Source of the DNA: Variovorax gossypii
GTDB lineage: Bacteria > Pseudomonadota > Gammaproteobacteria > Burkholderiales > Burkholderiaceae_C
DNA: 64,000 nucleotides
Assembly (NCBI RefSeq): GCF_003965815.1
Contig: NZ_RXOE01000002.1
Coordinates: 1,513,929-1,577,928, forward strand
Direction: 5' to 3'
This document shows positions 8,598 through 17,157 of the stretch, in pieces; within the stretch, counting starts at the first letter, position 1; the number at the start of each line of letters is the position of its first letter. Under the pieces are notes generated by a model. The model made no database searches and was not told where the DNA came from. It saw nothing but the letters and a program-made list of their open reading frames with translations. The position numbers and the translations under genes are program-made.

Positions 8598-8711
8598 GGC
8601 GTCGATTGGCCGCGATGCGACTACTGCCGGGGCGGCTTTCAGCAGATATTGAGCGGGGACTCGTGCCGTCGGAATCCGTTCCACACGTGTAGAGGAAGAA
8701 GGGGTAGCAGC

Positions 8712-9074
8712 ATGGAGAAATTTCATTCAAGGCTTTCAATAGCGGCTATTGCCGTATCTGCCTCACTCGCGACCTTTGCTGATGAGGTTCGGGTGTATCT
8801 GCCTCCGCAGAAAGCGGCTGAAGTTCTCGCCGACGGAGTCCCATGGTCCGCTGCGGCACCGAATGGGAGGAGCTTCAAGCTTGCGCTTAACAAAGATGGT
8901 ACGGGAAGCATTAGTGGCGGATTGCCTTTCGCGCTGTCCGTCACATGGGAGGTCAAGGGCGAAACGGTGTGCCTGAGCGGCACCATGATGGCGAAGTGCC
9001 TCCGATTCCAGGAGATCCCTGGGGGATTTCAAAGTTGGGATGGAGATAAACCGGACTTGAAGTTGAGCCGTTAA
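8712..9074 (+). CDS. Small secreted hypothetical protein
   Basis: The ATG at 8712, with GAAGAAGGGG upstream, gives 120 residues. An N-terminal signal peptide (LSIAAIAVSASLATFA followed by DEVRVYLPP) precedes a compact domain with FKLALNKDGTGSISG and VTWEVKGETVCLSGTMMAKCLRF. Two cysteines in the second half could form a disulfide. The beta-rich pattern is that of small periplasmic proteins of unknown function. It ends four bases before the SDR gene, implying co-transcription. Confidence 0.6.
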   Translation: MEKFHSRLSIAAIAVSASLATFADEVRVYLPPQKAAEVLADGVPWSAAAPNGRSFKLALNKDGTGSISGGLPFALSVTWEVKGETVCLSGTMMAKCLRFQEIPGGFQSWDGDKPDLKLSR

Positions 9075-9078
9075 AGAT

Positions 9079-9993
9079 ATGGACCAAAATAAACCGCGAC
9101 GTATTGTGGTCATGACTGGCGCAACCGCCGGCCTGGGCGCGCATGCGCTGCAACTTCTGGCTGTACAGCCGGGCGTACAGATCATCATTGGCGCTCGCGG
9201 GAGTGAGCGAACGGTACCTCGAGGTGTTGAAGTCATACCACTTGACCTCGCTTCGCTCGCTAGCGTTCGTGATTTCGCCGAGGCCGTCATACGCCGGCTT
9301 GGTGGGGCGCGCATCGGCAGTCTTGTCCTCAACGCTGGTATGCAGACCTCCAGCAACGAGAAGCGGAGTGCCGAGGGCTACGAATTGACCTTCGCCGTGA
9401 ATCATCTTGCGCACTATCTGCTAGCTCGACTCTTGCTGCCGCACATGAGCGATGGGGGACGGATGGTGATCACTACGAGCGAAACACACGATCCTGCTGT
9501 CAGTCCGATCGCGCCCAGGACCTTGGAGCCACAGGTACTGGCGCGTCCGAGCAAGAGTGGCTTCGGCTCAGGCATCCGCGCCTACGCGGCTTCCAAGCTA
9601 TGCAACTTGTTGACGGCGCAGTCTTTCGCAGTGCTGGGCGAGGCAAAGGCCTGTCGTTTCACAGTGGTCGCCTTCAGTCCTGGCCTTACTGGCGGCACTG
9701 CGCTCGGTCGTGACAGCTCGTTTGTCGCGCGCTCAGTTGTTACGTTCCTGATGCACACCGTTTTCCGAGTGATCGGGCTCTTCCGGCCTGAATATGTCAT
9801 CGGAACGCCTGAGCGCTCGGGCGAAATGCTAGCGGAGGTTGCGCTCGGGACGATTACTCCTCCGCACGGGCGAATCTATCTCAGCCTGGTCAAGGGCAAG
9901 CCAACATTCCCCGATCCCTCCAAAACGGCTAGAAGCAGGCAGGCCCAGGCTCAGCTATGGAGCGAGAGTGCGGCCATGGTCGATCTCGATTGA
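9079..9993 (+). CDS. Short-chain dehydrogenase/reductase, extended type (copy 1)
   Basis: This 304-residue protein carries the NAD(P)-binding motif TGATAGLGAHAL near residue 13, LVLNAGMQ near 83, and YAASK as the catalytic Tyr–Lys, with Ser in VITTSETHD. The layout resembles the retinol-dehydrogenase/protochlorophyllide-reductase-like SDRs, about 50 residues longer than the classical type. A close relative (roughly three quarters identical by eye) lies on the other strand at 19756–20688. It follows the small secreted protein gene directly and precedes an NAD(P)-binding protein gene. The substrate is unknown. Confidence 0.88.
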   Translation: MDQNKPRRIVVMTGATAGLGAHALQLLAVQPGVQIIIGARGSERTVPRGVEVIPLDLASLASVRDFAEAVIRRLGGARIGSLVLNAGMQTSSNEKRSAEGYELTFAVNHLAHYLLARLLLPHMSDGGRMVITTSETHDPAVSPIAPRTLEPQVLARPSKSGFGSGIRAYAASKLCNLLTAQSFAVLGEAKACRFTVVAFSPGLTGGTALGRDSSFVARSVVTFLMHTVFRVIGLFRPEYVIGTPERSGEMLAEVALGTITPPHGRIYLSLVKGKPTFPDPSKTARSRQAQAQLWSESAAMVDLD

Positions 9994-10053
9994 CGAAAGT
10001 CGAGTCACGGTTTAGTCAAACGCCGGCAGGCTTCAATTCAAAGGTGGACTTCC

Positions 10054-10677
10054 ATGAAGATTGCCGTCATCGGGGCAACCCGAGGAATTGGACTGGCGAC
10101 GACCCAAGGGGCGCTGGCAGATGGCCACGATGTCACCGTGTTGGCTCGTCGTCAGGAGCGCATGCCGATTCGCGACCCCCGTCTACGTGTTGTCGAAGGG
10201 AATGCAGAGGATGCTGTGGCGATCACGGAGGTCGTTCGGGGGCAAGATGTCGTCTATGACTGCTTGGGCACGACTCAACTCTTCCAGCCGGTCACTTTGT
10301 TTTCTCGTTGTGCCGAGAACTTGTCACGAGCGCTCGCGCCTGAGCAATTGCTCATTGCCGTGACCGGCATGGGGGCCGGAGACAGTCGTGGACATGGCAG
10401 CCTTCTCTATGACTATCTGTTCAGGCCAGTTGTTTTGGGCAGGATGTATGCCGACAAGGATCGTCAAGAACGCATCATCATGCGCGATATCGACCGCTGG
10501 ATCATTGTGCGACCTGGTTTCTTGAACAACGGTCCTCGCACAGGTCGGTACCGTGCTTTGACCGATCTTCGAAGCGTTCGAGGCGGAAGAATCTCGCGTG
10601 CTGATGTCGCCGATTTTCTCATATCGCAGGCCGGATCGCCTAGTTTCATCGGCCGAACGCCATTGTTGATCTACTGA
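10054..10677 (+). CDS. NAD(P)H-binding oxidoreductase (atypical SDR, NmrA/BVR-B-like)
   Basis: This protein has 207 residues. The dinucleotide-binding loop GATRGIGLATTQGAL is at the extreme N terminus, after one beta strand (KIAVI). Downstream are VYDCLGTTQ, TGMGAGDS and WIIVRPGFLNNG, typical of the atypical SDR group that includes flavin reductase/biliverdin reductase B and NmrA-like sensors. No YxxxK motif is seen. It lies 60 bases after the SDR gene in the same orientation. Confidence 0.82.
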   Translation: MKIAVIGATRGIGLATTQGALADGHDVTVLARRQERMPIRDPRLRVVEGNAEDAVAITEVVRGQDVVYDCLGTTQLFQPVTLFSRCAENLSRALAPEQLLIAVTGMGAGDSRGHGSLLYDYLFRPVVLGRMYADKDRQERIIMRDIDRWIIVRPGFLNNGPRTGRYRALTDLRSVRGGRISRADVADFLISQAGSPSFIGRTPLLIY

Positions 10678-10980
10678 TGAAACTCTCGAGGCCTGAATCC
10701 GGTGAAGGCTTTTAGGGTGCCCAAAGGACCAATCCGTGGCTGCGCTATCTCATCTTTCAGGTGGAAAGATTGCTGGATGATTGTGGCGAATGATCAAATC
10801 AATGCTTCAATGCTTGATCAAATTCAGAATCGAGACGAGTTCAAGTGTGATCTTGCAAGGAAACATAGAACCACGCGAACCACAGGCTACGAGAGGATTC
10901 CTACCGAGTTGACAGAGGCCACCACGAGCGACTCATGCGAGATGGATGTTTCGCTTGTGCGATGCGCGTTCAGATATGAA
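10678..10980. other. Intergenic gap between convergent genes, nothing recognised
   Basis: The gap lies between the 3' ends of the NAD(P)-binding protein gene and the metallo-hydrolase gene. A 104-codon open frame crosses it but has no family resemblance and runs into the opposite gene. I see no obvious terminator hairpin with a T-tract. Confidence 0.35.
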
Positions 10981-12075
10981 TCATTTCGTCTGTGGCTGCC
11001 ACCTCGTAGCGACTGACTGTTGAACAGTTGCGCTGGCGTTACGCCACCACGGATCAATGCGTTGATCGATCTGTGGTTCGATCGGCTCGCCCAGGCGCGG
11101 CATTAAGATTTGAGTGCTCAGCTTCGGCGCTGCGTCTAGCAGAAACTCTGCAGGTTGATCCCATGCATGCATTGCCAGACTGAATGTGCCCCAGTGAATC
11201 GGCAAGAACGGTCCACCGCCGAGCAGGCTGAGCGCCTTGAGTGCGTTCTCTGGTCCTAGATGCATATGACCCCAGGCAGGGTGATAAGCGCCGACCTCCA
11301 ACATCACTAGATCGAATGGCCCCAGGCGTTCTCGGATTGTTTGATACTCAGTCGTGAGTCCCGTGTCGCCGCTGAAGAATACGCGATGTCGCTGCGATCG
11401 CAGGACGATCGAAGACCAGAGAGTCGCGTTGCGATCAATCACAGCGCGGCCGGAGAAGTGCTGCGCCGGCGCAGCGGTTACCACTAGGCCGGTGTTCGGG
11501 AGGGTATGTGAATCCCACCAATCGAGCTCGATGATGCGTCCTGGTCGAACGCCCCATGCTTCGAGATGAGCTCCGACCCCAAGGGAAGTAACGAAGGGGA
11601 CATCGCGGCTGGCCAACTCGCGGATGGTGGAATAGTCCAGATGATCGTAGTGGTCATGGGAGATCACCACCAGATCGATTGGCGGGAGAGCGCTCAGGGC
11701 GACTGGCACTGGCTGGAAGCGTTTGGGCCCGATCAGGCGTGAAGGCGATGCTCGAGGTCCCCAGACGGGGTCTGTAAGGACGCGTAGACCGTCGATTTCA
11801 ATCAAGACCGTCGAATGGCCCAGCCATGTGGCGCGCAGCCCTGTCGCGGGCGGACTGAGCCAGTGTTCCAATGGGCTCATAGATGGAAGTGGACCTGGTG
11901 GCGAGCGCCGCTTGCGATCGGAAAAGATTTCTCTCAGCGACGGTGTCGTTCGGTTCGGATCGCGTAAGTCGGGCAGCATCGGATGCACGTTGCGAAAACG
12001 TTGGCCGTCCCAAAGTGGCGAGGCTTGCATCCGCTCGCGCCGCTCTGCTTGAGACCTGTGTGACTCCGGTGTCAT
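10981..12075 (-). CDS. MBL-fold metallo-hydrolase (NAPE-PLD/UlaG-like)
   Basis: This protein has 364 residues. The metallo-beta-lactamase core starts at TWLGHSTVLIEIDGLRVLTDPVWG, then ISHDHYDHLD supplies the HxHxDH zinc motif, and PAQHFSGR, FFSGDTGLT and PIHWGTF supply further ligands. The LGHST...LTDPVW signature with a separate ~70-residue N-terminal region is characteristic of the NAPE-hydrolysing phospholipase D-like group, also called RomA-like. Substrates of bacterial members are mostly unknown and may be lipid phosphodiesters. It lies 14 bases downstream of the ferredoxin gene on the same strand. Confidence 0.88.
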   Translation of the reverse strand: MTPESHRSQAERRERMQASPLWDGQRFRNVHPMLPDLRDPNRTTPSLREIFSDRKRRSPPGPLPSMSPLEHWLSPPATGLRATWLGHSTVLIEIDGLRVLTDPVWGPRASPSRLIGPKRFQPVPVALSALPPIDLVVISHDHYDHLDYSTIRELASRDVPFVTSLGVGAHLEAWGVRPGRIIELDWWDSHTLPNTGLVVTAAPAQHFSGRAVIDRNATLWSSIVLRSQRHRVFFSGDTGLTTEYQTIRERLGPFDLVMLEVGAYHPAWGHMHLGPENALKALSLLGGGPFLPIHWGTFSLAMHAWDQPAEFLLDAAPKLSTQILMPRLGEPIEPQIDQRIDPWWRNASATVQQSVATRWQPQTK

Positions 12076-12089
12076 TGCCGCGAAATCCG

Positions 12090-12401
12090 TTATGCCCGAG
12101 CTAGCTTGATCGCCTTTTCAGGGCAGGCGGAAACGCATAGGCCACAGGCTTCGCACGCATCAGCGTTCGGCATGAACGCCTGTTTCCAGCCATGGGCGAA
12201 TCCTTTGACCTTGCCGATCCAAGTGAGAGAGTTTCGCTCGGCGGGGGGCAGTACGCCGATGACAAAGACGTCTTTGGGACACGCGGGAACGCAGTCACCT
12301 TTTCCTTCGCATCGATTCCGATCGATAACCGGAACGAATATCCCTGGTGCCTGCTTGCACGATGCATCGCCGGGATGTTTTTCACTTTTCATGTGGATCA
12401 T
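12090..12401 (-). CDS. Dicluster-type 4Fe-4S ferredoxin
   Basis: This protein has 103 residues. Two iron–sulfur motifs are visible: RCEGKGDCVPACP near residue 30 (C-x5-C-x3-C-P) and CEACGLCVSACP near residue 84 (C-x2-C-x2-C-x3-C-P). Between them lies a ~45-residue insertion with WIGKVKGFAHGWKQAF. The first motif, following VPVIDRNRC, is the pattern of small ferredoxins that donate electrons to oxygenases or dehydrogenases. No redox partner is adjacent apart from the metallo-hydrolase. A start at 12392 is also possible. Confidence 0.88.
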   Translation of the reverse strand: MIHMKSEKHPGDASCKQAPGIFVPVIDRNRCEGKGDCVPACPKDVFVIGVLPPAERNSLTWIGKVKGFAHGWKQAFMPNADACEACGLCVSACPEKAIKLARA

Positions 12402-12456
12402 CTTTCATTCGTTTGATTCAACGCTCATCACGCAGACACCGCATTGCCTTGCATGG

Positions 12457-12490
12457 TGGCATATGGTGCCACAGATGGCACTTAGTGCCA
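12457..12490. promoter_or_regulatory. Two tandem 15-bp palindromic operators
   Basis: TGGCAC-TTA-GTGCCA at 12476–12490 is a perfect inverted repeat. TGGCAT-ATG-GTGCCA at 12457–12471 is the same element with one mismatch. Their centres are 19 bases apart, about two helical turns. They sit between the divergent ferredoxin and tetR genes, the expected place for the TetR product to repress both. Confidence 0.7.
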
Positions 12491-12518
12491 TAATGACCCT
12501 TGGTGTCAGGTGGATAGA

Positions 12519-13118
12519 ATGAGATCCATGAAAGGAAAGATTCCGAACTTACGCGAACAGCACAAAGCAGCCACCCGTCAGGAGATAGCTCGCTTTGCTG
12601 TTGGGTTGTTCTTGAAGCAAGGCTTTGTCAATACCACGATCGACCAGATCGTGGAGCCACTGGGCATCGCGAAACGAACCTTCTTTCGCTACTTCAGCAC
12701 CAAGGAGGACCTGGTTCTCGCATGGTTCGAAGAAAAGACGCCTGCATTGGTGAGAGAACTGGGCGATAGGCCAGTGCAGGAAAACCCCTTTGAAGCAGTT
12801 TGCGCAACACTGTCCTCCCTGCTCGTTCGCTACGACGCTAATCCTGGATCGGCTTTGGCGATGATGAGGCTGACCAAAGAGACACCGTCGCTGGTCGGGA
12901 GAGACCTGGAGAAGCGAATGATTTGGGAGCAGGCGCTTGCTGCGGCTCTTGTTGAGAGAGTAGGGCAGAAGACGATGAGCCTGCTGAAGGCCCGGATCGT
13001 AGTTGGTACAGCAATGACTGCCTTCACGGCAGCTCTAGACGAATGGTATGCCGGCGGAGGCAAACTAAAGCTCCGCCCCATCGTGGAAAAGGCATTTTCC
13101 ATGGCCGGCACCCCCTGA
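12519..13118 (+). CDS. TetR/AcrR family transcriptional regulator
   Basis: Starts are possible at GTG 12510, ATG 12519 or ATG 12528; all keep the whole domain, and 12519 gives 199 residues. The HTH contains ARFAVGLFLKQGFVNTTIDQIVEPLGIAKRTFFRYFSTKEDLV, seen as two conserved blocks. The C-terminal domain resembles the MftR-like group of TetR regulators. Two palindromes just upstream are likely its operators, so it probably represses itself and the divergent ferredoxin–metallo-hydrolase operon. Confidence 0.88.
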   Translation: MRSMKGKIPNLREQHKAATRQEIARFAVGLFLKQGFVNTTIDQIVEPLGIAKRTFFRYFSTKEDLVLAWFEEKTPALVRELGDRPVQENPFEAVCATLSSLLVRYDANPGSALAMMRLTKETPSLVGRDLEKRMIWEQALAAALVERVGQKTMSLLKARIVVGTAMTAFTAALDEWYAGGGKLKLRPIVEKAFSMAGTP

Positions 13119-13428
13119 CGACAGCCGCGTCCATCTCTCGGGAGGACTCGTGCTCTACAACTGCTTGCACCCTCGCCGCGATTACGAAGGAGGGAGACTT
13201 CAAGACTCGCTTATGAGCACGTGGACCACGTGCTCGTGTGGGCAGCCACTGATGAACGGGCAAGAACCGAACTTCGGCGAGTTGCGTGATGTAGGTTTTA
13301 TCTCAAGAGGTGTTAGGAGTGACAGCTCTGCCATGTAGGGGCACTCTCGGACTCGTTGCAAGCTCTGGAAGTGGGGGAGGGCTATCCCCTCTTGCGTAGC
13401 AGGGCCAGCTCAAAGCGAGGAGCGCTCA
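13119..13428. other. Intergenic gap between convergent genes with a 21-bp palindrome
   Basis: No gene is supported here; a 62-codon plus-strand frame at 13150 has a GAAGGAGG-like site near it but no recognisable product. The notable content is the perfect palindrome at 13215–13235, listed separately. Confidence 0.4.
13215..13235. repeat. Perfect palindrome, 10-bp arms
   Basis: The arms GAGCACGTGG and CCACGTGCTC flank a single A. There is no T-tract, so it is not a standard terminator. It could be a protein-binding site or a transcription-end hairpin between the convergent tetR and hydrolase genes. Confidence 0.6.
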
Positions 13429-14673
13429 TTATGCGCATCCAAGCCGCTCGGCAATCCGGTCGAAGATGTACTCCGTGGCAGTGGCGTAGCCGCCAATCTG
13501 ACAATGCGACTGTGCTGTCGACGTCTCATCGAACAACAGATATTCCTTAGGGCCCTTCAAGGAATCATGGAATGATTTGGCCCCATGGAAGACCTCGCCC
13601 GTGCCGTCTAAGACGAGAGTCGCGCAGGTCACATTGTCCAGAATGGACGAGTTGTCATAGGGCTGCAGAGCTTGCACGACATCTTTGATCGTGTTGGGTA
13701 CGCCGTGCTTCCAGGCGTAGTCACGCACAAGGTTTCTCATTTGCTCTGGAATCTCATCCAGCGGATGATCGTGGAAACGACTGAGTTGAGCGATGATCTG
13801 GCGTCCCCAGCTGATGTTGCCTGGGTCGGTGACGCAGAGCGTGATTCGCTTGTCGAATGCGGCGGCACGGGGCGCCAGATAGCCACCGAAGCTTAATCCC
13901 ATCAGCCCGATGCTGGAGGCGTCGATCTCCGAAAATTTCTCCAATGCGAAATCAACTAGCGGGCTGACAACCTTCTCCCAATCAGGGCGAAAAGTGAGAT
14001 GGTTCAGCCTTAGTGCGAGCCCTTGGCCGGGACCGTCGTAAGTCAGGCAGTGAATGCCTCGCCGAAGTGCGCCTTCGCAAACCCATCGGGTGTCTTCTGC
14101 CCATGTGTCTCGACCAGGCGTAACGATGAGAAGTGGAGCCTTCCCCTTTGCATGAGGTGATCTGTAGAAATAGCCGGGAAGAAAACTTCCCTCATAAGGG
14201 ATCTCTATGCGCTCACCGGGGTAGCCGGACAGATTGATATATCGCTGGTAGCAATCAGCGCTGGCAACTGCATACTCCCTCATTCGCGTATCCGCGAAGT
14301 CGCTGAAATACAGTAGCGCGCAGCGCCAGTAGGTAGAGGCTCGGAGATAGGCGCTCGCTGCGGTAACGTGCTTGCCCTTTCCGTCTGCCTCCTCTGCCCT
14401 GTTATGTAGTCGACGTGCCAGGGCCGCCCAGGCGTTGACCCAAGCTTCTTCGTCGCTCCCGCTGAGCTGATACACCACGTCCATGACTTCTCCATAATCG
14501 GTCATGCCATAGGGCATCAGGCTCAATATGTGCTTTAGCAGCGCGTCGATCAGCAGATTGTCATTGAAGAAACTGGGCTGCGCCCAATGCTTTCTCGCGA
14601 GCGCCGAAGTTTCGGCGCTGACTTTTGAGATCGGGTCAATGGTTTCGCCGATGTGTCTTTCCTGATCTTTCAT
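13429..14673 (-). CDS. Alpha/beta hydrolase (FrsA/2,6-dihydroxypseudooxynicotine hydrolase-like)
   Basis: This protein has 414 residues. An N-terminal ~170-residue helical part (WVNAWAALARRLHNRAEEADGKG...YWRCALLYF) precedes the catalytic domain, as in the C–C bond hydrolases of the 2,6-dihydroxypseudooxynicotine hydrolase group. The oxyanion/turn region is LLIVTPGRDTWAED, the nucleophile elbow is GLMGLSFGGYLAPR, and a histidine in AQSHCQIGGY is the likely triad base. Last gene of the minus-strand operon that starts with the tetR at 18755. Substrate unknown; ketone or ester cleavage is plausible. Confidence 0.82.
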   Translation of the reverse strand: MKDQERHIGETIDPISKVSAETSALARKHWAQPSFFNDNLLIDALLKHILSLMPYGMTDYGEVMDVVYQLSGSDEEAWVNAWAALARRLHNRAEEADGKGKHVTAASAYLRASTYWRCALLYFSDFADTRMREYAVASADCYQRYINLSGYPGERIEIPYEGSFLPGYFYRSPHAKGKAPLLIVTPGRDTWAEDTRWVCEGALRRGIHCLTYDGPGQGLALRLNHLTFRPDWEKVVSPLVDFALEKFSEIDASSIGLMGLSFGGYLAPRAAAFDKRITLCVTDPGNISWGRQIIAQLSRFHDHPLDEIPEQMRNLVRDYAWKHGVPNTIKDVVQALQPYDNSSILDNVTCATLVLDGTGEVFHGAKSFHDSLKGPKEYLLFDETSTAQSHCQIGGYATATEYIFDRIAERLGCA

Positions 14674-14796
14674 GATGCATTACCTCGATTCGTGTTGCAG
14701 AAAAATGTGGACTCACTCAGTTGCGGTGAATCCACCTCAGGCAAAAGAACGCAGTGCTATCGCTATCCTCCGCCTGCTTGTCGACCTCGTTCGTTG

Positions 14797-15726
14797 CTAC
14801 ATGAGTAGCACAATTCGACCAGCTGGGCGTCGGCCGAGTTCGGCATCCTTGATCGCTGCCAGCGCATCGGCGAATGGCACCTCAAGTCCAATAGATGAGC
14901 GAAGCTTTCCTTCGGCCGCAATTTTTGAGATATCGGGCAAGTCCTTGAATCCTGTGGTTGCAAATACCAGCTTGTAGCGCCCTGAGACGAAGCCCCGCAG
15001 CATCCTGCCTGGCGTGGGATTGATGTCGACAAAGCAACCTTTGGGCTTCAGTAACTTCAGTCCTTCGCTGACCGGCAATGTGCCGAGAGTGTCAAAGACA
15101 GCGTCATACGGGCCGTTTAATGAAATTGCCGCTTTGTCGGTGTAGGCGAATACGGGTGCGACACCAGCGGATTTGACGGCGGCAGTGGAGGACGAGCCAC
15201 AGGAGCCGGAAACGCGCGCTCCATAGGTCCGCGCCAGTTGAACCGCAAAGCTGCCCACGGCACCACTACAGCCGTTGATGAAGATGTGTGATTTAGGGCC
15301 AGCCTTGGCTGCGCCAATGATGGCTGCCCAGGCAGTTGCCGCGGGAATAGGGATGCAAGCTGCCTCGCTGAAGGAAAGAGAAGCAGGCTTATGAATCACC
15401 AGATTCGCGTCGGCATCCACGAGTTCGGCAAAGGCACCCTGTCTCCTGATTTCAGCAGTCCCGAAAACCTTGTCTCCTGCTCGGAAGTATGTGATTCCGC
15501 CTCCAACTTCCTCCACCACGCCAGCGAAGTCCGAGCCCATGCCCTGCGGAAACTTCCAGCCGGTGACAACCTTCATGGCGCCCTGGCGCAGTTTCCAGTC
15601 AAGCGGATTGATCGCCGCAGCTTTCACACGCACCCGAATGCGACCCGGCGCCAGTTTTGGCAAGGTATGTTGTCCGAATGACATCTCTTCAGGGCCTCCA
15701 TAGCGGCCGAATTGCACTCTTTTCAT
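14797..15726 (-). CDS. NADPH-dependent quinone oxidoreductase-like protein (MDR/zinc-type alcohol dehydrogenase superfamily)
   Basis: The ATG at 15726 has GAGAGAG upstream and gives 309 residues. Features of the medium-chain reductase superfamily are INPLDWKLRQG, GSDFAGVVEEVG, GDKVFG, and the nucleotide loop GCSGAVGSFAVQLARTYGA. Zinc ligands of true alcohol dehydrogenases are absent, so it belongs to the quinone oxidoreductase/enoyl reductase group, reducing a C=C next to a carbonyl with NADPH. It is the third enzyme gene of the TetR-led operon. Confidence 0.87.
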   Translation of the reverse strand: MKRVQFGRYGGPEEMSFGQHTLPKLAPGRIRVRVKAAAINPLDWKLRQGAMKVVTGWKFPQGMGSDFAGVVEEVGGGITYFRAGDKVFGTAEIRRQGAFAELVDADANLVIHKPASLSFSEAACIPIPAATAWAAIIGAAKAGPKSHIFINGCSGAVGSFAVQLARTYGARVSGSCGSSSTAAVKSAGVAPVFAYTDKAAISLNGPYDAVFDTLGTLPVSEGLKLLKPKGCFVDINPTPGRMLRGFVSGRYKLVFATTGFKDLPDISKIAAEGKLRSSIGLEVPFADALAAIKDAELGRRPAGRIVLLM

Positions 15727-15792
15727 AGACTCTCTCGTTGTGTCGTTTGTTGGGGGCATTGAAAAAGGAAAGCCGGTGCCAGTCGCACCAGA

Positions 15793-17157
15793 TCACTGCG
15801 CCAGGATGGCTTGAGGCGTGCGCGACGCTTTGTCTTGCAGCGCTACTCTTGCAACTGCTTCGAAGGCGGTACTTTCAAAGTCCGGTATGTTCGGAATGCT
15901 CTGTGTCGTGAATGCATCGCTGGCGGGGGATTGAAGGCTCCTTTCATTTCCCAGCGTGGACACCAGTATTGAAAGTTGCCAGTCGAAGTAAGGATTGAAG
16001 GTGAGCCGGGCATGAACTTTTCCCTCTTCACGGTATCCCCAGTCCGAATACCAAGTGAACCCGCCCTGCTTGCAAGCCTGGGCGGCCTGAGCGGTTTGCC
16101 CGTTCAGACAGATGCGAAGGCTTCCCCCGCGCCCATAAAGGGGGTTTTCGGGTGAGAACAGCAGCCCCATGTGAGAAAACTGACTGATATGTTGCTCAGG
16201 CAGCCTGTCTTCTCTGATCAGTACGCGCTTTGTGTCGGTCAGTTTCCCCGGTCTTGATCCGTACCAGATCAAGCGGCTTTGTGGATTGGTAAAGCGCTGC
16301 TGGAAAACGTCGAGAAGGTATTCGGTGTTGAGCACCGAATCATGCTGAGCGACGGCCATGAAAACTGGCTTGTCGTAGGAGCGGCGAAGCAGTCGCCGTG
16401 CAGCAACGCTCGTGCGATAGTACTGCGCGTACCCGTTGGTCGGTACGTTCATGTATCGCACGGGGGTTTGCGTCGGAAATGAACCATTGGGGGTGATCAT
16501 CCAAGGCCGTATCCGCGAGGCCAGCGGCGCTAGCCAGTCAAAGGGCATGCTCTTGAAGCCTGGTGAGAAAAGCGCCAATCCGGCAATCTCCGGGTGGCCA
16601 TAGGCATAGTCGAGCACCAGGTTGGCCCCTGTGGAAAAACCCCCCAGGTATACCGGGCCTTCAACGTCGCGCTCCAGCGTCATCGCTTGCTCTTGGACGG
16701 TCCGTTGCCACTGTTCCGCAGTTATCGTGAGGAGATCATCAGGGCGCGTTCCATGGCCGGGAAGGAGTACTGTGCGCACGAGAAATCCCTGCGCGGCGAG
16801 TGCTGGTGCGACGTCATGGAAAGACCACGGTGAATCACCAAGCCCATGAACGAGCAGGATTCCCTTGTTGGGTTTTGAGTGTGCTCCATGTTGAGGAGGC
16901 CACCATTCCTGAGGAGCGTTCCAGAGTAGTTCTGCTTCTTTGTCGTCTCCTTGGAAACTGCGTCCCGTGCGCAATTGATTAAGCGTTTCGCTTCGATACT
17001 GATCGAAGGCAACTGACGAGGGCGGGTTCTCCGCGCTCGCCAACGTGGTACAGGCTCCAAGCAAACTGATGCTTGTCACGGCCGACATCAGGATCGCAAA
17101 TATTCCAGCAAAGCGGGGCATACTTGGTTGCCGCTCGGCTCTACGCGAGTTCGGCAT
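15793..17157 (-). CDS. Alpha/beta hydrolase, predicted lipoprotein
   Basis: The chosen ATG at 17157 has GGAAGAAG upstream and overlaps the end of the aldo/keto reductase gene by 17 bases; the product is 454 residues. The N terminus carries a signal ending SLLGAC, a lipobox, so the enzyme is probably anchored in the envelope. Catalytic features are GILLVHGLGDSPWSF, the nucleophile elbow YLGGFSTGANL and a histidine in SHMGLLFSP. The fold is that of carboxylesterases/monoacylglycerol lipases, with an unusually long C-terminal part containing WYSDWGYREEG. The frame is open far upstream to 17514, but that lies inside the neighbouring gene. Confidence 0.83.
   Translation of the reverse strand: MPNSRRAERQPSMPRFAGIFAILMSAVTSISLLGACTTLASAENPPSSVAFDQYRSETLNQLRTGRSFQGDDKEAELLWNAPQEWWPPQHGAHSKPNKGILLVHGLGDSPWSFHDVAPALAAQGFLVRTVLLPGHGTRPDDLLTITAEQWQRTVQEQAMTLERDVEGPVYLGGFSTGANLVLDYAYGHPEIAGLALFSPGFKSMPFDWLAPLASRIRPWMITPNGSFPTQTPVRYMNVPTNGYAQYYRTSVAARRLLRRSYDKPVFMAVAQHDSVLNTEYLLDVFQQRFTNPQSRLIWYGSRPGKLTDTKRVLIREDRLPEQHISQFSHMGLLFSPENPLYGRGGSLRICLNGQTAQAAQACKQGGFTWYSDWGYREEGKVHARLTFNPYFDWQLSILVSTLGNERSLQSPASDAFTTQSIPNIPDFESTAFEAVARVALQDKASRTPQAILAQ

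Noticed and set aside
10702..11016. 104-codon frame between convergent genes
   Set aside because: No recognisable family, no signal peptide, and it overlaps the end of the metallo-hydrolase gene.
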